Shown here: one piece after another, positions 6,353-15,482 of the stretch
Layout of the letters: each line of letters starts with the position of its first letter
Numbering within the stretch: the first letter of the stretch is position 1
NCBI GenBank assembly: GCA_023379385.1
Contig: JAMCUS010000013.1
Span: 36,635 to 100,634 of the forward strand
DNA from: Thermoplasmatota archaeon
Lineage (GTDB): Archaea; Thermoplasmatota; Thermoplasmata; Lutacidiplasmatales; JAMCUS01
Direction of reading: 5' to 3'
Length of the DNA: 64,000 nucleotides
Notes under the pieces: model-generated
Told to the model about the DNA's origin: nothing
Databases searched by the model: none
Seen by the model: only the letters and a program-made list of their open reading frames with translations
Program-made: the position numbers and the translations under genes

Positions 6353-9034
6353 ATGAAGATGGATAATAGCAATGCTAACACAGATAATAATTTACACGAA
6401 AAAACAGATAAAGGCCCATACGATAGCAAAGAGGTAGAAACAAAATGGCAAGATTACTGGGCATCTGAATCAATATTTAAATTTATTCCGGATAGTCCAT
6501 TACCCGTGTTTTCCATAGACAACCCTCCAAGATATACGTCAGGTCCATTACATATGGGCCATGCAATAGGCTATTCCTTAATTGATTTTGTGGCTAGGTT
6601 TAAAAAAATGATAGGCTTTAATGTATTCTTTCCGTTATGCTTTGATGCCAATGGAATGCCAATAGAGATCAAAGTAGAAAAGAAATATGGAGTAAACAAA
6701 AAAAATACAGATAGAGCTAAACTTATAGAATTATGTACAGAATATTCCAATTCCAATATTGCAGAAATGGTGAGACAGTTTAGGTCTCTTGGTATAACAA
6801 TGGATAATTCTATCTATTACCAAACAGATTCACCAGAATACAGAAAATTGACCCAGATAACCTTTTTAAAATTGTATGAAAATAATATGGTGTATAGAAA
6901 AGAACATCCTGTAATATGGTGTCCACACTGTGAAACCTCACTCGCAGCTGCGGATGTTGAATACGACGAAGAATCCAAAAATTTAATTTTTATCAATTTT
7001 AAGAACGAAAAAAATAGTATACCTATAGCAACTACCAGACCTGAACTTCTTCCTACATGCCAGATGGTATTGATAAATCCGGAAGACAATAGATACAATA
7101 ACTTTGTTGGACAAAAGGTAAACGTACCCATATTTAATCAATCGGTTCCTGTTATGACTGATAGCAAGGTAGACCCATCATTTGGTACTGGAGCTGTTAT
7201 GGTCTGCACTATTGGAGATAAAGATGATCTGTTTTGGACTTATAAGTATAATTTAACATTATTGAAAGGTATTGATGAAAGCGGGAGGTTGACAGATCTA
7301 GCAGGTGTATTTTCAGGACTGACAATAATAGATGGAAGAAAAGCAATAACAAACGAATTACAAAAAACAGGCAGTGTTATAAAAATAGAAAGCATAAAAC
7401 AGAATGTTGGAAAATGCTGGAGATGCCATACACCGGTAGAGTTTGTAAACAAACTGAACTGGTTTCTAAAAACCTTGGATTATAAAGAAGAGATTAAAAA
7501 AATTAGTGATTCAATTATCTGGCACCCAGAATATATGAAAAAAAGGCTGGATTCCTGGATTGACTCTCTTCTATGGGACTGGTGCATATCGAGGCAGAGA
7601 TATTTTGCTACAGCAATTCCTGTATGGATATGTGAAAAATGTGGATACATCCTTCCCGCAAAAGTAGAGGATTGCTATATAGATACATTGATAAAAGAGC
7701 CGTACATTGAAAAATGTCCTGAATGTAATGGTAAACTGAAAGGTTCTGACGAAGTTTTTGATACGTGGATGGATTCAAGTATAACTCCCCTATACAATAG
7801 CTCCTGGAATAGGGATGGTCAGTTGTTCAAAAAACTGTATCCAATGTCTTTAAGACCTCAAGCACATGAAATAATTCGTACATGGATTTTTTATACGATA
7901 TTGAGATGCAAGCAGATGACAGATATAAAGCCATGGAACGAAGTGATGATACATGGCTTTATAATGGCACCAGATGGACGACCCATGCATGCTTCAGCTG
8001 GAAATGCTATAGACCCACTGCCAATTATTGAAAAGTACGGCGCAGATGCTTGGCGATATTACACAGCTAAATGTAAGTTGGGAGAAGACACTGCATTTCA
8101 GATAAAAGAGGTAATTCATGGAAGAAAATTTATGATAAAAATGTATAATGTATCCAAATACATAAAAATGAATGTACAAGGCATTGAAGATATTGGCAGA
8201 ATAGATCGGACAAAAGAGCTCGCCGATATTGATAAATGGATTTTAACAAAATTTAAAATTGTATTTGATACAGTGGTATCCTACTATAACAATTATGAGT
8301 TTGATAAGGCAATATCTGTTATAGAAGAATTTGCATGGCATGATTTTGCCGATTTTTATATAGAAATGAGTAAGGAACGGGCAAAAGCACATGACGCTTC
8401 GGTAGCCTATACCCTGTCCACGGTTGGTATCGGAATAATAATGTTATTAACACCCATTACCCCTCATCTAGCAGAGGAGATCTATCAGGATATTTACAGA
8501 AAAGAATATCTCGTTAAAAGTGTGAATATGCTTCCAATGTCTTTTGAATATTTGTACGATGAACAATCATATAAAATTGGTGAACTATTAAAAAACATAA
8601 TATCCAAAATATGGACATATTCTGCCACGGCACATGTTAATTCATTCAGAGTCATATTTATCGTGGGTGTTTTGAATGATTCACTTATAGAAGCATTAAA
8701 ACATATGAAAAAATTGTTAAAAACCGATGATATAAGATTTTTGAACAACACAGATATTACAACTAAACCTGTAGATGTCAGGTTATTGAAAGAAAAGGTA
8801 GGATCAATATTCCGTAATGAAATGGCTAAAGTCATAGAGATTGTAAATAAACAGGGAATATCTGTTCTATACAGGGAGCTCATGAACAACGGTTATATCG
8901 ATATTGAATTAAATGGAAGAGTTGAAAGACTGTCCAAAGATTATTTTAAAATAGAAACTACAGAAATCGTTGAGGAAATGAATGTTAAACAGATTGAAAC
9001 ATCGGGAATGGATATACACATGTATGTATCATGA
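6353..9034 (+). CDS. valS: Valyl-tRNA synthetase
   Basis: An 893-residue class Ia synthetase that charges tRNA-Val. The first half matches archaeal ValRS: NPPRYTSGPLHMGHA with the HIGH-type motif HMGH at residues 67-70, then FDANGMPIEIKVEKKYG. The editing domain carries TTRPELLPTCQ and DPSFGTGAVMVCT. Zinc-ribbon cysteine pairs occur at WCPHC, CWRC and CEKC/CPEC. WCISRQ and DTWMDSS are also typical. The KMSKS loop is strongly altered: the position reads PMHAS (residues 544-548) in GRPMHASAGN, so both lysines are absent. LeuRS and IleRS were considered, but the HMGH and editing-site contexts are valine-type. It is downstream of tRNA-Leu with a 46-base gap. Confidence 0.87.
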   Translation: MKMDNSNANTDNNLHEKTDKGPYDSKEVETKWQDYWASESIFKFIPDSPLPVFSIDNPPRYTSGPLHMGHAIGYSLIDFVARFKKMIGFNVFFPLCFDANGMPIEIKVEKKYGVNKKNTDRAKLIELCTEYSNSNIAEMVRQFRSLGITMDNSIYYQTDSPEYRKLTQITFLKLYENNMVYRKEHPVIWCPHCETSLAAADVEYDEESKNLIFINFKNEKNSIPIATTRPELLPTCQMVLINPEDNRYNNFVGQKVNVPIFNQSVPVMTDSKVDPSFGTGAVMVCTIGDKDDLFWTYKYNLTLLKGIDESGRLTDLAGVFSGLTIIDGRKAITNELQKTGSVIKIESIKQNVGKCWRCHTPVEFVNKLNWFLKTLDYKEEIKKISDSIIWHPEYMKKRLDSWIDSLLWDWCISRQRYFATAIPVWICEKCGYILPAKVEDCYIDTLIKEPYIEKCPECNGKLKGSDEVFDTWMDSSITPLYNSSWNRDGQLFKKLYPMSLRPQAHEIIRTWIFYTILRCKQMTDIKPWNEVMIHGFIMAPDGRPMHASAGNAIDPLPIIEKYGADAWRYYTAKCKLGEDTAFQIKEVIHGRKFMIKMYNVSKYIKMNVQGIEDIGRIDRTKELADIDKWILTKFKIVFDTVVSYYNNYEFDKAISVIEEFAWHDFADFYIEMSKERAKAHDASVAYTLSTVGIGIIMLLTPITPHLAEEIYQDIYRKEYLVKSVNMLPMSFEYLYDEQSYKIGELLKNIISKIWTYSATAHVNSFRVIFIVGVLNDSLIEALKHMKKLLKTDDIRFLNNTDITTKPVDVRLLKEKVGSIFRNEMAKVIEIVNKQGISVLYRELMNNGYIDIELNGRVERLSKDYFKIETTEIVEEMNVKQIETSGMDIHMYVS

Positions 9035-9135
9035 CATCCTCTCCTCCACTAAAGCATAGATATTTTACAGCTTTCTCCAACCTCTGACAATCAACAATCT
9101 ATTCATCGAATGTATAAAATAATATAAAGCTATAT

Positions 9136-9199
9136 CTGGCTATTCTCTATGACGGACATAAGGAGGTTGGTTTGTCTGAGAACAAAATGAAATAGCCAG
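9136..9199 (+). other. Extended hairpin with an SD-like loop
   Basis: CTGGCTATT (9136-9144) pairs perfectly with AATAGCCAG (9191-9199). Inside, TTCTC pairs with GAGAA and CGGACA (9153-9158) with TGTCTG (9173-9178, one G-U). The apical loop displays AAGGAGGTTGG. It may be a small RNA or a mobile-element end; there is no open frame across it. Confidence 0.4.
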
Positions 9200-9431
9200 T
9201 ATAATCATAATTTGTATAAAATATATGCTACGTACGTGAATGATGTATCTGGCAACCAGTTACAATTTAACGGGTTGTGGTGACTACGGGCAATTCTAAC
9301 GGTATTATATACTAACTATTACATATTATTTTTAATGTGCGTTGGTATATCTATTTATATTCTATAGTATTTACTTTATTTATGATATACGCTGAAAACA
9401 ATGTAATTACTGCTATATAGTGTAAATAATC

Positions 9432-9439
9432 TTTAAATA
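9432..9439 (+). promoter_or_regulatory. TATA box of the redox cluster
   Basis: TTTAAATA lies so that transcription should start near 9462, giving a leader of about 25 bases with a GAGG site at about 9474 before the ATG at 9487. Confidence 0.5.
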
Positions 9440-9443
9440 TTTA

Positions 9444-9459
9444 ATCACAATATTGTGAT
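9444..9459. promoter_or_regulatory. Perfect 16-bp palindrome, likely operator
   Basis: ATCACAATATTGTGAT reads the same on both strands. It sits between the TATA box (9432-9439) and the expected transcription start, where a bound dimeric regulator would block the basal machinery. Repression of the six-gene redox cluster is the natural reading, inferred from position. Confidence 0.55.
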
Positions 9460-9486
9460 GTGAACTTGGAAAAGAGGTAAAATAAG

Positions 9487-11079
9487 ATGGCGACTGGGAA
9501 TGTAGCAACAAAAATACCTGTGAAAGGTGTTCCATCTTCAGAGCATGAGATAATTACACCGGAAATTTCAAATTTTATTGCATCTCCTGGTGAAAAATAT
9601 TTAAGATACAGATCTGAGGTTCCACGATTTGACCTTGGTCAGATACCTTTTTTTGATTGGTTATTTCATCAGAGATGGTGGCAATTTGTAACAGCGTTTC
9701 CCAATGTGGTTATCTTTAATCTCGTCCTGGTTGCCGGCTTCATAGGAGTAACAGACCCAAACGTAAATTTTGCTACTGTAATTACATGGTATCTGTGGTT
9801 CACGGTTGTTTTTTTCCTGATGGTAGGGGTGGGTAGAGGATGGTGTCTTATATGTCCATTTTCTGCTCAATCTGAATGGATACAGCGATTAAGTATATGG
9901 GGCAAGAATAAGCATAATTTAACACTCAATAAAAAATGGCCAGCAATGTATTCAACAGTGTTGATATCCATTATATTTTTTGTAGTTCTTACTTTTTTTG
10001 AAGAGTATTTCAATATAGCTGGGCCCGGTTTACCATTTATGACTGCTACTCTCGTTCTGGGAATTATCACGTGGGATATCTTTTATGCGCTTGTATTTGA
10101 GAGAAGAAGTTTCTGCAGGTATGGATGTCCTCTAACAGGAATAATAGGTGTGGTTTCTTCCATGTCTCCTTTTGATGGGTACAGAACTAAAAATCCCGAT
10201 ATATGTAAAAGATGCAGAACGAAGGAATGTATGAGAGGTAGTGATGTTAGCTATGGGTGCCCATGGTATGAATATCCTGGTTCAATGAGTACCAATTTTA
10301 ATTGTGGAATCTGCACGGAATGTGTTAAGGGGTGCCCCCATAATAATATAGGACTTGCTGCGAGAGTTCCTGTTGCTGATACATGGGCTCCAAAAGTTAA
10401 GAAATTTGATATTGCACTCTCTGTTACCTTATTGCTAGGTTTAACATGGTTTCAGATGTTTAATGCACTTCCATTTTACACCACCATGAACAATTATCTT
10501 AACAATGTAACAGGATGGTATACTTTTTCAAGAAATTCAATGATGTTGCATGGATTGGGTAGCTATTATCCAAATCCACTTGATTTTGTTGCATTTGTGC
10601 TTTTGGGTCCGGCTATTATGCTACTCTTATCATATATGGGATACGTGATATCTAATAAAAAGTATGGCATAAAGAAGCTATTTACGCTCTATTCATACGC
10701 CCTTATACCTTTATTTGCAGGTACTATACTGGCAAGGCAGTTTCCAAAGTTCCTTACCAATTCTGATATTGTACCTAAATATGCATCGTCACCAATGGGA
10801 TTCAAGGGATGGAATCTTTTAGGTACCCTAACATTGCCTGCCATGTATAGCTCAACCACACCTGTTTATGTATGGCAGGTGCAGGTTATAACTGTTATTA
10901 TTTTTGGAATATTATCAATATATGCAGCATATAAATTGTTAAAGGTGGATTTTGATGGTTCTAAAGAATCAAAAAGAGTGTTTGCTATAATGGTAACATC
11001 ATTTATTCTGTTAATAATAATGAATGCGGTACTGTACTATTACATGGCTTTCTTCAATGGTATGTCTGCACCGTTTTGA
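9487..11079 (+). CDS. NapH/NosR/CcoG-like membrane polyferredoxin
   Basis: A 530-residue membrane protein with about eight helices and a central iron-sulfur segment. Two CX3CP motifs (WCLICP near residue 120, CRYGCP near 214) are those of the NapH, NosR and CcoG families. A cytoplasmic segment follows with CX2CX4C...CP (near residues 240-258) and a classic CX2CX2CX3CP (CGICTECVKGCP), ligands for [4Fe-4S] clusters. Such proteins pass electrons between quinol or ferredoxin and a partner across the membrane. It leads a run of six same-strand genes including two ferredoxins. No nitrate, nitrous oxide or cytochrome oxidase gene is nearby, so its partner is unknown. A GAGG site precedes the ATG. 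Confidence 0.75.
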   Translation: MATGNVATKIPVKGVPSSEHEIITPEISNFIASPGEKYLRYRSEVPRFDLGQIPFFDWLFHQRWWQFVTAFPNVVIFNLVLVAGFIGVTDPNVNFATVITWYLWFTVVFFLMVGVGRGWCLICPFSAQSEWIQRLSIWGKNKHNLTLNKKWPAMYSTVLISIIFFVVLTFFEEYFNIAGPGLPFMTATLVLGIITWDIFYALVFERRSFCRYGCPLTGIIGVVSSMSPFDGYRTKNPDICKRCRTKECMRGSDVSYGCPWYEYPGSMSTNFNCGICTECVKGCPHNNIGLAARVPVADTWAPKVKKFDIALSVTLLLGLTWFQMFNALPFYTTMNNYLNNVTGWYTFSRNSMMLHGLGSYYPNPLDFVAFVLLGPAIMLLLSYMGYVISNKKYGIKKLFTLYSYALIPLFAGTILARQFPKFLTNSDIVPKYASSPMGFKGWNLLGTLTLPAMYSSTTPVYVWQVQVITVIIFGILSIYAAYKLLKVDFDGSKESKRVFAIMVTSFILLIIMNAVLYYYMAFFNGMSAPF

Positions 11080-11091
11080 GGTGTTATTGGA

Positions 11092-11331
11092 ATGGTTGCG
11101 AAAATAAATTATGAAAGATGTGTAGGTTGCGAGGAATGTGTGGTTGCATGTGCAAGAGATCACTGCATTCATCTTGAAGAGTCTACCAATATCATTGTTG
11201 TTAACGAATCCACGTGCAACAATTGTGGTGCGTGTGTCAAGAGATGTCCATTCAGATGTATAGACCTTGTAGGAGATATAGGACCTTTAGCAAGAAAACC
11301 ATCTATGGTTGCTACAGCAGTAAAAAGCTGA
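11092..11331 (+). CDS. Two-cluster [4Fe-4S] ferredoxin
   Basis: A 79-residue bacterial-type ferredoxin with two complete motifs: CVGCEECVVAC near the N-terminus and CNNCGACVKRCP near residue 45. It should carry two [4Fe-4S] clusters and act as a cytoplasmic electron carrier or as a subunit docked on the membrane protein encoded just before it. The first motif lacks the proline that usually follows the fourth cysteine. It begins 12 bases after the polyferredoxin gene. Confidence 0.85.
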   Translation: MVAKINYERCVGCEECVVACARDHCIHLEESTNIIVVNESTCNNCGACVKRCPFRCIDLVGDIGPLARKPSMVATAVKS

Positions 11332-11348
11332 ATAATAAAGGTGTCAAA

Positions 11349-11636
11349 ATGAAAGAAATATCATTTAATACGGGTGCATTGATAGTTGGAGTGTTTGTAT
11401 GGATTGTCCTGGCCATAGGTATACTTTTACACAGTTTATTTATCATCATACTATCGTCACTTACCCTGGGGCTTGTATCAGCTGTATGGATTGTAATGAT
11501 TTCAGCAGCCATATCTGAACATCTTAAAAAAAGAAAGTATAAAGATGTTAAGGGTGCAGACATAACATATAACTATGTTTCCTTTATAGATCCGTCTATT
11601 ATGAAAAATAACGATAAAATAAAAAAGGGGGAATAA
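11349..11636 (+). CDS. Small membrane protein of the redox cluster
   Basis: A 95-residue protein with two hydrophobic helices (about residues 7-28 and 31-52) and a charged cytoplasmic tail. I start it at ATG 11349, preceded by GGTGTC; the open frame runs back to 11214, but that part would overlap the ferredoxin gene in another frame. No cysteine or histidine motif suggests a cofactor. It ends one base before the next gene. No family recognised. Confidence 0.65.
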   Translation: MKEISFNTGALIVGVFVWIVLAIGILLHSLFIIILSSLTLGLVSAVWIVMISAAISEHLKKRKYKDVKGADITYNYVSFIDPSIMKNNDKIKKGE

Positions 11637-11637
11637 T

Positions 11638-12555
11638 ATGAAAGCTAACCAGATTTTTAATGCAGCAATCTCTCTCTATATAATTGCTTTATTATCAAAT
11701 ATATATGATGTATATCTTGCAGCCATTAACAGAAGCATGTTTACAACAGTACAGACTATAACACTTACGGGAATTACCCTGACAATCTATCCTGCTTTTG
11801 ATGATTTTTTATATGACTTAGCTGGTCTTGTACTCATATTCATACTGATTTTTGCGTTAGGTATGGCATGGAAACTTGATCCGATAAAGGGCAAAGGAAG
11901 AAAATATAGATGGGCAGCGATGATACTTGCATTTATAGCAATTATTCCGAATTTGACCGATGTTTTTCCAAGTATTTTATCTATATTCCCAAATCCATCT
12001 CTATTTTACTGGAAAGCAGATAGTGGCGCTGATTTAGTTGCCGTCATTACAATCCTGTTAGGATGGGTGCTAGCAGAGGTATGGTTTGCATCTGTTGGCG
12101 CAGGTGTTCCTAAAGGATACGGATATGCAGACATAATTGCTAGAAATCCAAGACTCAGACTGATCAACAGAATTATAAATGTTGTCGTGCCACTGGGAGT
12201 ATTTTCTACTTTCTGGCTCATAACATATATATTGACATGGAATCTCATTCACACACCAGGTTATGTATTATCCAGCACATCTTTTGCAGGAACCAGAGCA
12301 ATAACACTGTTTTATATAATCTGGTATCCATTCGTAATAGTATATAGCTCCATTGCCATCAGAGATGTGTACATGAGTATAAAAGGTAGCTGGGAAGATG
12401 TTAGAAAACTCAACGCACCCATCCTGGGTGAACCCAGTATAACAAAGGGAAGACCTCCCGTACCACCAAATGTAGACATATATAAAACATATAAAATAAA
12501 TGAAAAACTTTACGATAAACTGCTACCACCGTCAGAACCAGGCACCAACAAATAA
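11638..12555 (+). CDS. Multi-spanning membrane protein of the redox cluster
   Basis: A 305-residue protein with about seven predicted helices and a polar, proline-rich C-terminal tail (PPVPPNVD). Almost no histidines or cysteines are present, so it is unlikely to bind heme or iron-sulfur clusters. Its place directly after the small membrane protein, in a run that includes two ferredoxins, suggests a quinone-interacting or ion-conducting subunit. That is inference; I recognise no family. Confidence 0.6.
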   Translation: MKANQIFNAAISLYIIALLSNIYDVYLAAINRSMFTTVQTITLTGITLTIYPAFDDFLYDLAGLVLIFILIFALGMAWKLDPIKGKGRKYRWAAMILAFIAIIPNLTDVFPSILSIFPNPSLFYWKADSGADLVAVITILLGWVLAEVWFASVGAGVPKGYGYADIIARNPRLRLINRIINVVVPLGVFSTFWLITYILTWNLIHTPGYVLSSTSFAGTRAITLFYIIWYPFVIVYSSIAIRDVYMSIKGSWEDVRKLNAPILGEPSITKGRPPVPPNVDIYKTYKINEKLYDKLLPPSEPGTNK

Positions 12556-12811
12556 AATATATGTGTATCTATATAATTTGTTTATAGGACAGTAAAGGTA
12601 TTAGGAAACCGCTAAAAACAGTCGCTTTAGTTGATGAAACTGATCACATATCGTGAACAATCATTCATAAAGGTGTCATCACCAATCCAATCATATTGTA
12701 TATACCAGCATGAATCATATATATGTAATTTACATATATTATATACTCTTATTTTTGTAATTAGAAAAGGAATATATATTTTATTAGAAGTAAAAGCTTC
12801 AGGTGTATGAT

Positions 12812-13666
12812 ATGTTTGACAAAAAAGTATCAAAGATGAAAGGGGCATTACCAATATTTATGTTGCTGGTTATGGCACTCTCCTTAGGGTTCCTGGGATT
12901 GGTTACCACTTTCGTATCTGTAGGGCATGTGGTTGCAAGTTCTTCCCAGAATATAAGTAACGGGGTGAGTTCTGGATTATCTGCAGGTGGCTCTGTATTT
13001 ACAGAGGCTACCATTGCATTAGTTGTAGGTATTCTTTTCATAGGGGCTTTTAGCTTACAAATCGCCAGAAACTATTTTCTCAGGATTCTAGATAAGTTTA
13101 CGTTAAGGCTTGGTGCGGATATCTGGTGGCTGGCGTATGTGCTTATAAGAGATGGATTGATGTTTGCTATTGTTCTTATGGGTTTTGAACTGTTTTATGT
13201 GGGTACGTATACCGATTATCCCATTGCCGTTCCATTTATGCCGTTGGCCATAGTATTTATTGCAGCAGCCCTGGCAACGAAGCTTATTTACGACACAGAT
13301 GAGAGTGAAAATGCGAATAGATTTGTATCTATCCTAATAGCGGCAGGTACTTTCCTTTATGTTATTGGTGTTGTGTTTGTAACGGAAAATATAATAGGAT
13401 ATGCGAATGCAAATTATACAACCACATCAACAGGTACGATAACAACCCCAGCAGGTGGATCCAACATATGGACCTACATGTATAATACCTTCAGTTCAAC
13501 GGTAAATACAACGTTAGCACTTGATAGTTTCTATGTATGTTTTGCACTGCTTTCATTGATTGCTTTGATAGTCTTTGTCTACGTAACATTCCCTGTAAAA
13601 ATAGGCAGAAATGCTAAGGCTACCGACGGGCCATCAACAAGAAAAAATGTGGTGGAGGAAGAATAG
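12812..13666 (+). CDS. Multi-spanning membrane protein of the redox cluster
   Basis: A 284-residue protein with about six or seven helices and a short acidic tail ending VVEEE. I start at ATG 12812 because a GGTG site lies 6 bases upstream; a GTG at 12803 would overlap that site. It is separated from the previous gene by about 250 bases of AT-rich DNA, so it may have its own promoter. It is nevertheless sandwiched between the other redox-cluster membrane genes and a ferredoxin. No cofactor ligands and no known family are visible. Confidence 0.55.
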   Translation: MFDKKVSKMKGALPIFMLLVMALSLGFLGLVTTFVSVGHVVASSSQNISNGVSSGLSAGGSVFTEATIALVVGILFIGAFSLQIARNYFLRILDKFTLRLGADIWWLAYVLIRDGLMFAIVLMGFELFYVGTYTDYPIAVPFMPLAIVFIAAALATKLIYDTDESENANRFVSILIAAGTFLYVIGVVFVTENIIGYANANYTTTSTGTITTPAGGSNIWTYMYNTFSSTVNTTLALDSFYVCFALLSLIALIVFVYVTFPVKIGRNAKATDGPSTRKNVVEEE

Positions 13667-13707
13667 AGATCCAATCAAACCCTTTATTATTATCTGTGGG
13701 TGATAAT

Positions 13708-14232
13708 ATGATAAAACATTACTTAGAGATATCCGGTCAATGTCATTCGTGTGGTGTATGCATGGATGTATGTCCTGTAAAGGCAATTGACATGACACCA
13801 CCCCCGAGAGCGAGTATTGAAGGTGGAATTGATAAAAAGATATGGATGACTGAGTTTCCAATATTGACTGGCAGGTGTATAGGTTGCAAGATATGCGTTG
13901 CAGAATGCCCTTTTGACGCCATAACACTTGTAAAGGATTCGGAGATAAAACAGGAAAAGATATTGAAAAAAGATGTAAGTGATATATTTGATAGAGCCAA
14001 AAAAATGAGAAAAAGTTCAACCACCTCTCTGTCAGAAGAAAAGGACTGGAGATCCTTCCATCCACTTTCAGAGCTTACAAGAGATATTCTTAAAAGACCT
14101 GTACGCAGTTCATTTCCCCAAAAAATCGTATTTAAGCCGTGGATATCTCCCATTGCAGTCAGTGCAAATAAAAAGAAATATACCTACAAAGAGCAGTGGA
14201 AGGTATGGAGAATCATGAAATCAGATAAGTAA
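13708..14232 (+). CDS. [4Fe-4S] ferredoxin-like protein with C-terminal extension
   Basis: A 174-residue protein with two [4Fe-4S] motifs, CHSCGVCMDVCP and CIGCKICVAECP, about 40 residues apart, then a basic C-terminal extension of about 90 residues without cysteines. The start at ATG 13708 follows a GGGTGAT site; a GTG at 13696 is the upstream alternative. The insert between the clusters and the tail suggest a dedicated subunit rather than a free carrier. It is the last gene of the redox cluster, followed by a short inverted repeat (CTCCT/AGGAG, about 14237-14258) that could aid termination. Confidence 0.75.
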   Translation: MIKHYLEISGQCHSCGVCMDVCPVKAIDMTPPPRASIEGGIDKKIWMTEFPILTGRCIGCKICVAECPFDAITLVKDSEIKQEKILKKDVSDIFDRAKKMRKSSTTSLSEEKDWRSFHPLSELTRDILKRPVRSSFPQKIVFKPWISPIAVSANKKKYTYKEQWKVWRIMKSDK

Positions 14233-14450
14233 CATGCTCCTACCATCCACTGAAGGAGACAGAACATCCATACAACATCATTATTTTATATTCAATTTTT
14301 TATACTTTTGCGAATGTTCACAGAAATGTTTAATAATAAATATAAATATATATTATAAGAAATTAAGAACTTAAGAAATACATCATATACCTGTACTGTG
14401 TCTGTGAGGTGTGTTCAATATTTTAATTATCTGTGGAATGTGTTATTAAT

Positions 14451-15419
14451 ATGTTGTTGATATCTGTTATTATTACTGTTTTAAATGATAAAAGAATTGA
14501 ACGTGTTGTAGACAAGCTGGAAGAGATAATTGATTGCGATAAGGTTGAGGTTATAATAACTGATGGTGGTTCCATTGATGGCACATGGGAATTGGCATTG
14601 AAGTTATCCAGCAGATATAAAAATGTCAGAGTTATAAAAGCACCTGGAACTGTTGCATACAGCAGAAATAGAGCGATTGATATTGTTCAGGGCAGGTTTA
14701 TAGCATTTATAGACGCAGATGAATACCCTGATGATAAATGGTTAGATACTCTTTATTCTGCTATCAACAGAAATGAAAAAACTGGATTTGCAGGTGGTCC
14801 AACTCCTCCATACGAATATGAAAAATATACAATAACTGCAAAATATTATAGTTCATACATAGACTGGTTTTATGATTCAACAGCTTCAAGAAAACCCGAA
14901 GTGATACCCATGGGTAATTCTATATGGAGACGGGAGGTATTCGAAACCGTGGGTAGACTGGATGAAACCATATCAAGTGGCGAAGACCATGATTTTGCAA
15001 ATAGAGCAATTGCACATGGGTGGGAAGGCATATATGTAAAAGAGGCGATATTATATCATGACTACACTAACCTTACAATCAGAAAATTATGGAGAAAGCA
15101 GGCAAAATATGCGATGGAGGGTATGTTTATTTACAAAAGATACAGCTCTACATATGAGACAACAAAATTAAACGTGGTTCCTTACCTTTTATTGCCCGTT
15201 TCTCTATTTCTATCCTTAATAACGTTTTTTGTTTTACACCAAATAGCTGTTGTTTTATTTCTTTTAGGAATTGCAGATCTATTATTTCTTTTTATCTACC
15301 TGGAGATTAAAGGTATAATTCTATCCAAATACTATACTGGACTAAAATACGGGTGGATTGAGATCATCCGTAAATATGCCGTGTTATGGGGTGTCCTTAA
15401 GTGGTATCTCAAAATTTAA
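14451..15419 (+). CDS. Family 2 glycosyltransferase
   Basis: About 322 residues. The GT-A domain shows the opening strand ISVIITVLN, the nucleotide-binding ITDGGSIDGT and the DXD-type FIDADE near residue 85. A conserved SGEDHDF acidic motif lies near 180 and two hydrophobic helices follow (about 240-285). It transfers a sugar from a nucleotide- or lipid-linked donor, probably to surface glycans or lipids. I start at ATG 14451; a GTG at 14433 would add six residues. It is a paralogue in type of the glycosyltransferase at 37442. Confidence 0.8.
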   Translation: MLLISVIITVLNDKRIERVVDKLEEIIDCDKVEVIITDGGSIDGTWELALKLSSRYKNVRVIKAPGTVAYSRNRAIDIVQGRFIAFIDADEYPDDKWLDTLYSAINRNEKTGFAGGPTPPYEYEKYTITAKYYSSYIDWFYDSTASRKPEVIPMGNSIWRREVFETVGRLDETISSGEDHDFANRAIAHGWEGIYVKEAILYHDYTNLTIRKLWRKQAKYAMEGMFIYKRYSSTYETTKLNVVPYLLLPVSLFLSLITFFVLHQIAVVLFLLGIADLLFLFIYLEIKGIILSKYYTGLKYGWIEIIRKYAVLWGVLKWYLKI

Positions 15420-15482
15420 AAATAAGAATAAAAATGAATTATACATAGGTTATATATGTAAAAAAGGTATCTGGTAATACAG

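Larger units (their letters stand above)
9035..9486. other. Intergenic region: IS-end-like relic, hairpin and redox-cluster promoter
   Basis: No coding sequence recognised. Bases about 9036-9061, read on the minus strand, resemble 56263-56290 (shared ATGCTTTAG and GAGGAGAGG), a pattern like the ends of IS200/IS605 elements. A three-part hairpin occupies 9136-9199. The last 60 bases carry the TATA box and palindrome that serve the redox cluster starting at 9487. Confidence 0.5.

Noticed and set aside
6353-9034. Leucyl- or isoleucyl-tRNA synthetase, suggested by the adjacent tRNA-Leu
   Set aside because: NPPRYTSGPLHMGH, FDANGMPIE and the editing-site motifs are those of archaeal ValRS.
11214-11348. 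N-terminal extension of the small membrane protein
   Set aside because: It would overlap the ferredoxin gene in another frame. An ATG at 11349 with a GGTG site gives a normal two-helix protein.
12641-12656. Second copy of the redox-cluster palindrome (TGATCACATATCGTGA)
   Set aside because: The half-sites are imperfect with shifted spacing, and the site is about 160 bases from the nearest start codon; not convincing.
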